Position numbers and translations under genes: made by a program. The notes beneath the pieces were generated by a model. That model made no database searches. It saw nothing but the letters and a program-made list of their open reading frames with translations, and was not told the DNA's origin. 64,000 nt of DNA from NCBI GenBank assembly GCA_030427985.1, contig JAUIBH010000003.1:16689-80688 (forward strand). Reading direction: 5' to 3'. Below, in pieces: positions 43,998 through 53,234 of the stretch (positions within the stretch are counted from its first letter, which is position 1; each line of letters opens with the position of its first letter). This stretch comes from Bacteroidia bacterium (GTDB lineage: Bacteria; Bacteroidota; Bacteroidia; Flavobacteriales; Flavobacteriaceae).

Positions 43998-45182
43998 TCA
44001 ATCCACAAAGGTTACCCTCACTATTTTACCGTTTTCCACTTCATAAATAGCTACAGCACTAATTTTTTCACCATTTACAGTCACGTATTCTTCATCAATA
44101 ACCTTATTGCCAATGACAATCCTATTTTTGATTTCACAATACAAATCTGGAGTGCTTTTAAAAAAGGCATTGTAGCTTTCCCTCATTTTAGCTTTACCCT
44201 CCATAGTAAGCGTGTTGGGGAAGTCATATAATTTGATGTTATCCGCATAGGTATCCATAAATGCATCAATATCCCGCGCATTGTAGGCTTCAAGCTGTTT
44301 TTGTACAATAACCCGTGGCGATTCTTCGGCTACAAAGGCCAATCGGGTTCTGGAAGAGTTGACGGCAATTCGGGTAATATTATTGATTTCCTCTTGTTGA
44401 AAACGGATAATTGGGTCCCACGCCACCTCAGTCCGTGTGTCATACGTTAAAATGGATTTTTCTGAGCCTGTTACCAGCGTATTTTTGTCTAACCAACAAA
44501 CATCTTCCTCATTTTTATAAGTTTCGGTTATTTTTTTGGTGACTCCGGTTATAGGATTCAAGGATTTGATTTCCCAAGAGCTGTTTTCCTTGCTGATATA
44601 ACTGATCAAATCTGTTCCAGGAATTTTGTGAAGCGACCTTCCCACATTTCTTTGTGAGGTGTAATGGCCCTTTTCTTTTAAATTGATTACGACCAAATCC
44701 ATTCGGCTTCCGACCAAGACCGTCGAAACCAAAATATGGTCATTGAACCAAACGTGGTATCCAATTTTAAGATCTGAAATAGGGGCAGACTTTCCTGTTT
44801 TCAAGTCATATTGATATAAACGTTGTAACCCGTCCAAATCTAACCGAATAGCGGAAATGGCATTCTTTCCTGGAATTTTAAGGGGTGAATATTCACTTCC
44901 GATGGGGGTGTTGGTCACCCATGATGTGGTGCTGCCTTCATTGATGTTGAGCCGCAAGATGTCGGTCTGATCTTCTCGTGTGGAGGAAAATAGCACGGTA
45001 TCATCATCCCAAAATGAGGGTTGGTTGTCATACCCTTCATTGTTGGAGATGTTTTTTGGGTTGGATAAAATTGGATTTCCATGGTTTAGGCTAAGGTCAA
45101 AAAGATAGACCTCGGTATTTGCCTGCCCATTCATATGGAATGCTGTGAGCAGGCACAGGATCATAATTAGCCTAGATGTCAT
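43998..45182 (-). CDS. PD40 beta-propeller fused to NTF2-like domain
   Basis: 394 residues with a signal peptide ending near residue 20. Residues ~25-285 are TolB/PD40-like propeller blades (PKNISNNEGYDNQPSFWDDDTVLFSSTREDQTDILRL). Residues ~290-394 are an NTF2/SnoaL-like domain (VIVQKQLEAYNARDIDAFMDTYADNIKLYDFP ... ENGKIVRVTFVD). The start codon overlaps the stop of the trehalose synthase gene (ATGA), so translation is coupled. Function unknown; the coupling suggests a tie to trehalose metabolism or to stress. Confidence 0.85.
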   Translation of the reverse strand: MTSRLIMILCLLTAFHMNGQANTEVYLFDLSLNHGNPILSNPKNISNNEGYDNQPSFWDDDTVLFSSTREDQTDILRLNINEGSTTSWVTNTPIGSEYSPLKIPGKNAISAIRLDLDGLQRLYQYDLKTGKSAPISDLKIGYHVWFNDHILVSTVLVGSRMDLVVINLKEKGHYTSQRNVGRSLHKIPGTDLISYISKENSSWEIKSLNPITGVTKKITETYKNEEDVCWLDKNTLVTGSEKSILTYDTRTEVAWDPIIRFQQEEINNITRIAVNSSRTRLAFVAEESPRVIVQKQLEAYNARDIDAFMDTYADNIKLYDFPNTLTMEGKAKMRESYNAFFKSTPDLYCEIKNRIVIGNKVIDEEYVTVNGEKISAVAIYEVENGKIVRVTFVD

Positions 45183-47389
45183 GGTTTTGCAAACTGTTTT
45201 AAAAGTTCCCTTACCCGCTTGGTGTTTTCAACATGGTACTTTGCTTGGGTTTTTTTCAATCCAACTTTTACCGTAATGGCGGAGTCAGGAAGATCTTGAA
45301 ACATGAATTCATCGGTCCAGTCATCTCCAATGGCAAACACAAAATCGTAATCATCTTCATTTAGCATTCGCGTAGCGGCCCGTCCTTTGTTTACATTACT
45401 GCTCTTTACCTCCATGACCTTGTTTCCATTGAGCACGCTAATATCATCATTGCCGATCAAACTTGTCAACACGGTGTTCAATTCTGTGGCTCTTTTATCC
45501 CCAAAATCGGGATCGGTGTTTCTGTAATGCCACGCCAGGGAATAATTTTTTTCCTCAATAAAGGAGCCTGGGGTACGATCTACAAAAGATTCCAAAACTG
45601 GACGTATTTTTTCCATCCATTCTCCCTTTACTTTTTCAAGCATCTTAAAATCCTGGCCATTTTTTGATATCCACACGCCATGCTCTACAATCATGTTGTA
45701 TTTTTTGGGAAGAAACCATCGGCCAAAGGTCTGCTTATCCCTACCGCTAATTAAAAATAAAGTGGTGTTTTCCTGATTGTTCAGTTGGTCCAAAAGTTCA
45801 TACAACTCCTCATCAGGAGAAGCTTTTTGAGGGTCTTTGTGGAATCCGGACAGGGTACCGTCATAATCTAAGAACAGGAGCCGTTTAGAAGCATCGGCAT
45901 ATCTTTTGGTAATCTTTTTTAGGCGATCTTCTGTAATTTTTTGGGATATAAAGGCATGGCCCAGCTCCCTTTTTTGGTTCAGGGAGTTCATAAATTCGTT
46001 GGCCCAAACCTCAACGTTGTAGCGTTCTAAACGATTTTGCAGGAAGGTGTTTCGAGATATTTGCTCTTCCACGGGCATGTTGATGGCCTGTTTTAAGGTA
46101 TCGGCCTGTTGTTCAAAATTATTGGGATTGATCAAAAGGGCTTCGTTCATCTCATACGCAGAACCTGCCATTTCGCTTAAGATGAGGACTCCAGTCTTGT
46201 CTGTTCGTGTGGCGATGTACTCTTTGGCCACCAAATTCATTCCATCACGTAGTGGTGTCAGCCAGGCAATATCACTAAAAGTGTACAGGTCGATGAGATT
46301 TTCAAACGGTAGGGAGCGGTAAAAATACCAAATTGGTGTCCAGTTTACCGTTGAGAGTTCGCCGTTGATTCGCCCTACCAACTCGTCAATTTCCTTTTTC
46401 AACAATTGGTATTGGGGAACATTGGACCGTGATGGTACGGCAAGAATGATCAAGCGCACCTTTTCCTTATATTCAGGATATTTGTTCAGAAAATACTCAA
46501 AGGCATTGAGCCGTTTGGCAATACCCTTACTGTAATCAAGTCGATCTATGGAAAGAATCAACTTTGTGTCCGGTGCTGAGGCTTTATGACTGTCCAATCG
46601 TTTTTGCAGGTCGCTTTCATCGCCCTGCTTGTTTTGGTCATGGTGCATTGCAGCCTCCTTGAATTTTTTATAGTCGATTCCCATAGGGAACGAATCTACC
46701 TTAATGACCCTATTGTCCATAAAAATCTCATTGAAACTCACCTCAAGCCCCAAAAGCCTTCGAACTGAACTCAAAAAATGCCTTTCGTAATCATAGGTAT
46801 GAAAACCGATGAGGTCCGAACCCAACAATCCTTCCAAAATTTCTTCCCGCCAAGGAATGGTCCTAAAAATTTCATAAGAAGGAAACGGAATGTGCAAAAA
46901 GAATCCAATAGTGGTATTGGGACGTTTTTCCCGTACCATTTGTGGTACCAACATCAATTGGTAGTCGTGTACCCAAATGGTATCATCTTCACCCGAATTT
47001 TCAATAATAGCATCAGCAAATTTTTGATTTACAGACTTGTAGGTGTTCCAAAAGTCGAGCTCAAACTCTGAGTATTCCAAAAAATAATGAAAAAGGGGCC
47101 AAACGGTTCTGTTGCTGAAACCGTAATAGAAGCCATCGATTTCTTGGGCATTTAGCCCTACTTTGGAGCAGCCATTTTTTTTAAGGGCCTCGTCAATGTC
47201 ATCCTCAAGCTCCGGAGGAATATCTTCATCGGTAAGTCCAGACCATCCAATCCATAAACTTTCACCGCCACTGTGTACAGATTTCATGCCTGTGGCCAGA
47301 CCGCCAACACTTGGCACTGCATCAATGCTTCCATTATTAATTTGTAATTGAACGGGTAGTCGATTTGAGATTATGATAGTTTTGCCCAT
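45179..47389 (-). CDS. Bifunctional trehalose-6-phosphate synthase/phosphatase
   Basis: 736 residues. N-terminal GT20 synthase (~1-470): PVQLQINNGSIDAVPSVGGLATGMKSV, WIGWSGL, VHDYQLMLVPQMVRE, and the UDP-glucose site region SIDRLDYSKGIAKRL. C-terminal HAD phosphatase (~490-736): LLFLDYDGTLSGF (catalytic DxD), LISGRDK, and AIGDDWTDEFMF. It makes trehalose from UDP-glucose and glucose-6-phosphate in one protein. The pathway protects against osmotic and drying stress. It is divergent from the GH15 gene, 103 bp away, which may break down the same sugar. Confidence 0.94.
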   Translation of the reverse strand: MGKTIIISNRLPVQLQINNGSIDAVPSVGGLATGMKSVHSGGESLWIGWSGLTDEDIPPELEDDIDEALKKNGCSKVGLNAQEIDGFYYGFSNRTVWPLFHYFLEYSEFELDFWNTYKSVNQKFADAIIENSGEDDTIWVHDYQLMLVPQMVREKRPNTTIGFFLHIPFPSYEIFRTIPWREEILEGLLGSDLIGFHTYDYERHFLSSVRRLLGLEVSFNEIFMDNRVIKVDSFPMGIDYKKFKEAAMHHDQNKQGDESDLQKRLDSHKASAPDTKLILSIDRLDYSKGIAKRLNAFEYFLNKYPEYKEKVRLIILAVPSRSNVPQYQLLKKEIDELVGRINGELSTVNWTPIWYFYRSLPFENLIDLYTFSDIAWLTPLRDGMNLVAKEYIATRTDKTGVLILSEMAGSAYEMNEALLINPNNFEQQADTLKQAINMPVEEQISRNTFLQNRLERYNVEVWANEFMNSLNQKRELGHAFISQKITEDRLKKITKRYADASKRLLFLDYDGTLSGFHKDPQKASPDEELYELLDQLNNQENTTLFLISGRDKQTFGRWFLPKKYNMIVEHGVWISKNGQDFKMLEKVKGEWMEKIRPVLESFVDRTPGSFIEEKNYSLAWHYRNTDPDFGDKRATELNTVLTSLIGNDDISVLNGNKVMEVKSSNVNKGRAATRMLNEDDYDFVFAIGDDWTDEFMFQDLPDSAITVKVGLKKTQAKYHVENTKRVRELLKQFAKP

Positions 47390-47492
47390 AAAAGGATGCT
47401 TTTTGTCAGTTTTTAATTTTTTGTTTCTTTAAATTTCGGGAAATTCGAGCGCAAAACCAATTCATACTAACCCTTTTGAGGATAATTTATCT

Positions 47493-49295
47493 ATGGACAA
47501 CCTGAATTACGGAATTATTGGAAATTGTAGAACGGCTGCTTTGATTTCAGAAGCAGGTTCATTGGACTGGTGCTGCCTGCCCCAATTTGACTCTACCTCT
47601 GTCTTTGCAAAGATATTGGATGATGAAAAAGGAGGTAGTTTTGGGTTTAAATTGGATGAAGGATACAGCGTTCACCAAAAGTATCATCCCAACACCGCCA
47701 TATTGGTCACTCGTTTTTCCAACGCTGAAGATATCTTTGAAGTGCATGATTTTATGCCCCGGCACCACAAGCTCAACAATGGAAAGTACAATGCTCCACC
47801 AGAAATTGTACGGTACATTAAATATGTTTCTGGAGAACCAAAATTTAGGGTACAGTACGATCCCAAACTTGAGTACGGACTTGGACAGACCAAGCATTAT
47901 ATAAAAAAGGATTTTATTGCAAGTCTTACCCGAAAGCAGAAATATGACACGCTGTTTTTGTACACCTCTTTTGATAAAAATGCCGTTTTGGACGGGAGTG
48001 AGATAACCTTGAACCAAGATGGTTATTTCTTGATTTGCTACAATGAAAAAATCCTAAAAGCAACAACGGATAAGATGGCCTTGGAACTGGAACGGACCAA
48101 GGTGTATTGGCTGGATTGGGCGGACAAGACCCCAAACTACCATAAATTTGGGCCGCAGATCATTAGGAGCGCCATTACATTAAAGCTATTGACCTTTGAT
48201 AAAACAGGGGCTGTTTTGGCCGCAGCCACTACCTCTTTGCCGGAAACTATTGGCGAAGTTCGTAATTGGGATTATCGCTTTTGTTGGATCAGGGATGCCT
48301 CCATGGTCATCAAGGTGGTTTCTGAGCTGGGGCACAAGAATTCAGCGAAGCGGTATTTGCAGTTTATTATTGATTTGATGCCCGATAAGGATGAAAAACT
48401 CCAGATTATGTACGGTATCAACAAGGAAAAGACGCTTACCGAGAAAACTTTGGACCATTTGGATGGGTACAAAGGTTCCAAACCTGTCCGCATTGGAAAT
48501 GCTGCGTACAAACAACGGCAAAATGACATTTATGGCATTTTAATGGATGTGATTTATGAGCAGTTGATGAAATTTAGCAACGATATTGAAAATGGGGAAG
48601 AGCTTTGGAGCATTACCAAAGGTATTGTTTGGATTGTAAGCAAACACTGGCAAGAACCGGATAAAGGGATTTGGGAATTCCGCGGTGAAGACAAGCATTT
48701 TACCTTCTCCAAGGTGCTGTGTTGGGTAGCTTTGGATAGAGCCATAAAAGTGGCCAAAATTTTTGGGAAGACCCATAAGATTGAAAAATGGACCGCACTG
48801 GAACAGGAAATTAAGGAGGATATCCATAATAATGCTTGGAACAGTGATATCAATGCGTTTGTGCAGTGTTACGGTTCCCGTCATTTGGATGCTTCTGTGT
48901 TGTTGATGGAATCCTACGGATTCATTCACGCTAGAGACCCAAAATTTGTAAATACAGTACGAGCCATTGAGGAAGGATTGAGCAATGATGGGTTGTTGTA
49001 CCGCTATAAAAATGAGGATGATTTTGGACTTCCTTCATCGTCTTTTACCATTTGTACCTTTTGGTTCATCAACAGTCTCTTTAAAATTGGAGAGGAAGAG
49101 AAAGCCTTAGAGCATTTTGAACGTTTGTTGAGCTACAGTAATCATTTGGGACTTTTTAGTGAGGACATTGATTTTAAGACCAAACGCTTGTTGGGGAACT
49201 TCCCACAAGCCTATTCGCACTTGGCATTAATTGAGTGTGCCATAAACTTTGCTAGAAAGCGAAAGGAAGAACGTATCTTAGAATCCATTAGTTAA
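47493..49295 (+). CDS. GH15 family glycoside hydrolase (trehalase or glucoamylase-like)
   Basis: 600 residues, cytosolic. N-terminal domain ~1-240 begins YGIIGNCRTAALISEAGSLDWCCLPQFDS; the (alpha/alpha)6 barrel ~250-595 shows RNWDYRFCWIRDASM, KGIWEFRGEDKHFTFSKVLCWVALDRA, NEDDFGLPSSSFTICTFWFI and LGLFSEDIDFKTKRLLGNFPQAYSHLALI. The active-site Glu/Asp pair probably lies in NEDDFGL and FSEDID. GH15 includes glucoamylases and the actinobacterial-type trehalases; the divergent pairing with the trehalose synthase gene favours trehalose, but this is inferred. Confidence 0.9.
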   Translation: MDNLNYGIIGNCRTAALISEAGSLDWCCLPQFDSTSVFAKILDDEKGGSFGFKLDEGYSVHQKYHPNTAILVTRFSNAEDIFEVHDFMPRHHKLNNGKYNAPPEIVRYIKYVSGEPKFRVQYDPKLEYGLGQTKHYIKKDFIASLTRKQKYDTLFLYTSFDKNAVLDGSEITLNQDGYFLICYNEKILKATTDKMALELERTKVYWLDWADKTPNYHKFGPQIIRSAITLKLLTFDKTGAVLAAATTSLPETIGEVRNWDYRFCWIRDASMVIKVVSELGHKNSAKRYLQFIIDLMPDKDEKLQIMYGINKEKTLTEKTLDHLDGYKGSKPVRIGNAAYKQRQNDIYGILMDVIYEQLMKFSNDIENGEELWSITKGIVWIVSKHWQEPDKGIWEFRGEDKHFTFSKVLCWVALDRAIKVAKIFGKTHKIEKWTALEQEIKEDIHNNAWNSDINAFVQCYGSRHLDASVLLMESYGFIHARDPKFVNTVRAIEEGLSNDGLLYRYKNEDDFGLPSSSFTICTFWFINSLFKIGEEEKALEHFERLLSYSNHLGLFSEDIDFKTKRLLGNFPQAYSHLALIECAINFARKRKEERILESIS

Positions 49296-49319
49296 AAAAA
49301 ACGCCCCAATTTTGGGGCG
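49294..49319 (-). terminator. Rho-independent terminator of the fad operon
   Basis: A perfect 8-bp GC-rich stem (49302-49309 with 49312-49319) leads on the minus strand into eight U residues. It lies between the convergent fadE and GH15 genes; the U-tract orientation serves fadE. Confidence 0.85.
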
Positions 49320-49354
49320 CTTCTCAAATCAGCTTTGTTTCAGCGTTATTTGAA

Positions 49355-51160
49355 TTAGTCGAAGGTATACCCGTTATCTGCGGCTACTTTATCCGCAATT
49401 TGGGTGCGGAGTGCTACAACATTGGGTTGATTTGTATATTTCGTGAAACGTTTTAGCCCCATCAGCATCATGCGTTGTTCATCGCCTTCGGTGAAGGAAA
49501 CAATCGCTTCTTTCCCCTTTTGGTTTACAATATCCACAGCTCTGTACAAGTAAAGCTTGGCCATGGCAATCTGTGTCGCTTGTGCCTCTTCACCAAATCG
49601 TTTAGCGTTTTTCTCGGCACGAAGGATGGTGGATTCTGCCAGATACACCTGAATCAATATATCTGCCGCTGACATTAATAGCATCTGATGCTCTTCCAAG
49701 TCAGGTCCGTATTTTTGAACCGCTTTCCCTGCGATCATCAAAAATACTTTTTTCAAGCGGGCCACCATATCTTTTTCCTCAGAAAGCAAAGCTGAGAAAT
49801 CAGGAGTATCAAAAGAAGGAATACCCATCAGTTCCTCACCAACAGCTGTAGCAGGGCCTAATAAATCCACATGGCCTTTCATGGCCTTTTTCACCAACAT
49901 GCCCACAGACAACATTCTGTTGATTTCGTTGGTTCCTTCATAAATTCTTGAAATACGGGCATCACGCCAAGCAGATTCCATAGGAGTATCGGCACTAAAG
50001 CCCATTCCGCCAAAAATTTGGATACCCTCGTCTGTGGTGTGCTGTACATGCTCGGAAACGGCCACTTTCAAGATGGAACATTCAATGGCATATTCCTCAA
50101 CACCTTTTAACTCTGCTTCTTGGTGGGAGTTACCACTGGCTTCTCGAATAGCGATTCTGTCCTCGATATTTTTCGCAGCACGGTAACACGCAGATTCATC
50201 CACATAAGCGTTGGTGGCCATATCCGCAATTTTTGCTTTGATGGCCCCAAAATTCATAATCGGTGTTTTAAACTGTACCCGTTCATTGGCATATTTGCTG
50301 GCTTCATTCAGAACACGTCTTTGAGCCTCTAAACAGGCAGCCGCTAATTTTATTCTACCAATATTTAGGGCGTTCATAGCAATTTTAAACCCATTACCTC
50401 TTTCCGATAACATATTTTCTATGGGAACTTTGGTCTCATTGAAGAATACTTGTCGGGTAGAGGAGGAGTGAATACCTAATTTTTTCTCTTCATCTCCAAA
50501 GGAAATGCCGTTTTCTGGGTCATTCTCCACAATAAAACCGGTGATGTACTTATCATCCTCAATTCGGGCGAACACAATGAACATATTGCAGAATCCAGCG
50601 TTTGAAATCCACATTTTCTGTCCCGTGATGCTATAGTATTTTCCATCTTCGGATAAAACTGCTTTGGTCTTTCCTGAATTGGCATCGGAACCAGCTCCGG
50701 GTTCCGTTAAACAATAGGCCCCAAACCATTCACCTGAAGCCAATTTGGGCACATATTTCTGTTTTTGCTCTTCGGTTCCATATAAGGTAATCGGCATCGT
50801 CCCGATTCCTGTGTGCGCCCCAAAAGCCGTACTGAACGAACCAGTTGCTCCTGAGATATAATCACACACCAGCATGGTAGAGACAAAGCCCATTCCCATA
50901 CCGCCATACGCTTCAGGAACAGCGACACTCAAAAGCCCCAGTTCACCTGCTTTCCGCATGCATTCTTCGGTATAGGCATAGTCTTTTTTCTCAAAACGTT
51001 CCCAGTGGGCCCAAAGCTCACGATCTACAAATTCCTTGGTACTTTCGCGCATCATTTTTTGCTCTTCATTGAGGTCCTCCAGGGTGAATACGTCTTCACA
51101 CTTGGTTTCCTTGACCAAAAATTGGCCGCCTCGTAATATTTCTTTTTCTGCTGTTTCCAT
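49355..51160 (-). CDS. fadE: Acyl-CoA dehydrogenase (FadE-type)
   Basis: 601 residues, longer than the ~390-residue classical enzymes because of a C-terminal helical extension (~440-601), as in Bacillus FadE. Motifs: LSVAVPEAYGGMGMGFV, YCLTEPGAGSDANSGKTKAV, GQKMWISNAGFCNMFIVFARI, QIFGGMGFSADTPMESAWRDARISRIYEGTNEINRM. It introduces the trans-2 double bond in acyl-CoA with FAD as acceptor, the first step of beta-oxidation. It is the last gene of the operon, with its own terminator. Confidence 0.93.
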   Translation of the reverse strand: METAEKEILRGGQFLVKETKCEDVFTLEDLNEEQKMMRESTKEFVDRELWAHWERFEKKDYAYTEECMRKAGELGLLSVAVPEAYGGMGMGFVSTMLVCDYISGATGSFSTAFGAHTGIGTMPITLYGTEEQKQKYVPKLASGEWFGAYCLTEPGAGSDANSGKTKAVLSEDGKYYSITGQKMWISNAGFCNMFIVFARIEDDKYITGFIVENDPENGISFGDEEKKLGIHSSSTRQVFFNETKVPIENMLSERGNGFKIAMNALNIGRIKLAAACLEAQRRVLNEASKYANERVQFKTPIMNFGAIKAKIADMATNAYVDESACYRAAKNIEDRIAIREASGNSHQEAELKGVEEYAIECSILKVAVSEHVQHTTDEGIQIFGGMGFSADTPMESAWRDARISRIYEGTNEINRMLSVGMLVKKAMKGHVDLLGPATAVGEELMGIPSFDTPDFSALLSEEKDMVARLKKVFLMIAGKAVQKYGPDLEEHQMLLMSAADILIQVYLAESTILRAEKNAKRFGEEAQATQIAMAKLYLYRAVDIVNQKGKEAIVSFTEGDEQRMMLMGLKRFTKYTNQPNVVALRTQIADKVAADNGYTFD

Positions 51161-51200
51161 TTTTATTAAGATTTAAGAAGATAGAAAATAGAGGAAAGAC

Positions 51201-51554
51201 TTATTTCAAACCGTTTTGAAACCCCATAGTCATTTTTTGCCATTCTTCTAATTTATCTTCAAGGATATTTAAAGTTTTAGGATTAATATAATTTCGATGT
51301 TTTGCAATTAGCAGTTGTGTTCCGAGTTCAAAGGATGACCCTAAAGCCACATCTATAAAATGCTTAAAGGATTTATCCGTTCTTGAAGATCCTTCAGCAA
51401 TATTGCTCGGCATTGAAATTGAACATCTGCTTATTTGTGAGCTTAGATCATATCGTTCATGTTTCGGAAAATTAATGAGCAAATCAGAAATGTCATTTGC
51501 AATCTCTAATCCGAGCGACCAAATTTTCAACCTTTTATAGTTGTGCCTTTTCAT
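51201..51554 (-). CDS. Four-helix-bundle (S23-like) protein, copy 1
   Basis: 117 residues of the TIGR02436/S23 family: helix NYKRLKIWSLGLEIANDI, motif RYDLSSQISRCSISMPSNIAEGSSR, then FKHFIDVALGSSFELGTQL and a basic C-terminal helix. Members occur as inserts in 23S rRNA or as free-standing genes; the function is unknown. Here it splits fadA and fadE. Low-complexity sequence flanks it on both sides. It resembles the copy at 52842 but is not identical. Confidence 0.88.
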   Translation of the reverse strand: MKRHNYKRLKIWSLGLEIANDISDLLINFPKHERYDLSSQISRCSISMPSNIAEGSSRTDKSFKHFIDVALGSSFELGTQLLIAKHRNYINPKTLNILEDKLEEWQKMTMGFQNGLK

Positions 51555-51599
51555 CGGGCTGTCTTTTTTCTCTACTCTTTCCTCTCTATTCTAAAGTTC

Positions 51600-52793
51600 T
51601 TAAGATAGAAACTCGTATATCCCCGCTGCGCCTTGTCCTGTACCCACGCACATGGTTACCATCCCGTATTTTCCTTTCATATCGCGTTTGCGCATTTCAT
51701 CAAAGAGCTGAACGGACAATTTCGCTCCGGTACAACCCAACGGATGCCCCAATGCAATGGCCCCACCATTTACATTCACGATTTCTGGGTCCAAGCCCAA
51801 TTCACGGATAACGGCCAAGGATTGGGAAGCAAAGGCTTCGTTCAATTCGATGAGTTCCACATCATTTTGTTGTAATCCAGCTTGTTTTAAGGCTTTTGGA
51901 ATGGCTTTTACAGGGCCAATTCCCATGATTCGTGGTTCAACGCCTGCTGCCGCATAGTTCACCAAACGGGCAATGGGTTCCAGATTCAATTCTTTCACCA
52001 TTTCTTCACTCATGACCATGACAAAAGCGGCACCATCACTCATTTGCGAGGAATTTCCTGCCGTAACGCTGCCTCCAGCGGCAAAAACAGGTCGCAACTT
52101 GTTCAATGTAGGAATGTTAGTGTCTTTTCGAGGCCCCTCATCCTTGTTTACGGTGTAGTTCTTGGTTTCTTTATTGCCAGCTTCGTTCACAAAAGTGTGC
52201 TCCACCTCAATAGGAACAATTTGGTCTTGGAACCGATTTTCTTCTTGGGCCTTTAATGCTTTCATGTGGGAATTGTAGGCAAATACATCTTGATCTTCGC
52301 GTGAAACCTTAAATTGTTTTGCTACGGCTTCGGCTGTAAGTCCCATACCCCAATAGTAATCTTCATGTCCCTCCTTGGCGGTGGCATAATCTGGGGTAGG
52401 TTTGTAACCACCCATGGGAATGTAGCTCATACTTTCCGCACCTCCAGCAATGATACAATCCGCCATTCCAGATTGAATTTTCGCAGTTGCAATGCCAATG
52501 GTTTCCAATCCCGAGGCACAATACCGGTTGACGGTCACGCCAGGAACATCTTCGATATCCAATCCCATTAAGGAGATGAGTCGGGCCATATTTAAACCTT
52601 GCTCGGCTTCTGGCATGGCGTTGCCCACAATGACATCATCGATACGTTTTTTATCGAGTTGGGGCAATTCCTTCATCATGTATTCGATGGTCTCCGCGGC
52701 CAGTTCATCCGGTCTTTTGAATCGGAACAAACCTCGTGGTGCCTTACCCACTGCGGTTCTGTATGCTTTTACGATATATGCTGTTTTGTTCAT
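51600..52793 (-). CDS. fadA: Acetyl-CoA acyltransferase (thiolase)
   Basis: 397 residues. Thiolase motifs: VNRYCASGLETIGIATAKIQSG with the nucleophilic Cys near residue 91, ELNEAFASQSLAVIRELGLD, NVNGGAIALGHPLGCTGAKL with the catalytic His, and MVTMCVGTGQGAAGIYEFL with the second Cys. It cleaves 3-ketoacyl-CoA to acetyl-CoA and a shortened acyl-CoA. It works with the FadN complex upstream. Confidence 0.94.
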   Translation of the reverse strand: MNKTAYIVKAYRTAVGKAPRGLFRFKRPDELAAETIEYMMKELPQLDKKRIDDVIVGNAMPEAEQGLNMARLISLMGLDIEDVPGVTVNRYCASGLETIGIATAKIQSGMADCIIAGGAESMSYIPMGGYKPTPDYATAKEGHEDYYWGMGLTAEAVAKQFKVSREDQDVFAYNSHMKALKAQEENRFQDQIVPIEVEHTFVNEAGNKETKNYTVNKDEGPRKDTNIPTLNKLRPVFAAGGSVTAGNSSQMSDGAAFVMVMSEEMVKELNLEPIARLVNYAAAGVEPRIMGIGPVKAIPKALKQAGLQQNDVELIELNEAFASQSLAVIRELGLDPEIVNVNGGAIALGHPLGCTGAKLSVQLFDEMRKRDMKGKYGMVTMCVGTGQGAAGIYEFLS

Positions 52794-52841
52794 ATTTTAT
52801 AAATTATTTGGAATCTAGAATCTAGAAGACTGGAGTTTAGA

Positions 52842-53201
52842 CTAATCTTTCAGATTGTCAATAAACTTGCCCAACATTTTTTGAATTTGTAGTATTTTAT
52901 TTTCCAATTCTTTGAAATCGTTTTTATTTAAATATCCTTCGTTAAAAGAAACTATTAATTGAGTTTCCCATTCGAAGGCTGAACCGAGACTATTTTCTAA
53001 AAACTTTTTAAAGTGTCTGTCAGTACTTTTGCTGGAACCTTCCGAAATATTTGAAGGTATGGATACAGCACACCTGTTCATTTGACTTACAAGATTGAAC
53101 CGTTCAAAATCCGGAAAAGTTCTTGTTAATTTATAGCTGTCTTTCACAAATGCAATACCATCTTGCCAAACCTTTAATTTTTTAAAATTGTGTCTTGCCA
53201 T
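52842..53201 (-). CDS. Four-helix-bundle (S23-like) protein, copy 2
   Basis: 119 residues of the same family as the copy at 51201: NFKKLKVWQDGIAFVKDSYKL, NLVSQMNRCAVSIPSNISEGSSKSTDRHFKKFLENSLGSAFEWETQL. It lies between fadN and fadA. The AT-rich sequence on both sides contains CTAGAATCTAGAA-like runs (52805-52845 and 53205-53235). The two copies share the RC-S-PSNI-EGSS core but differ elsewhere, so they look like separate acquisitions or an old duplication. Confidence 0.88.
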   Translation of the reverse strand: MARHNFKKLKVWQDGIAFVKDSYKLTRTFPDFERFNLVSQMNRCAVSIPSNISEGSSKSTDRHFKKFLENSLGSAFEWETQLIVSFNEGYLNKNDFKELENKILQIQKMLGKFIDNLKD

Positions 53202-53234
53202 TTGTCTAATTTCTAGGTTCTAGCTGTCCAAAAT

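Noticed and set aside
51201-51554. rRNA intervening-sequence context for the S23-like gene
   Set aside because: No rRNA sequence lies around it; both neighbours are fad genes.
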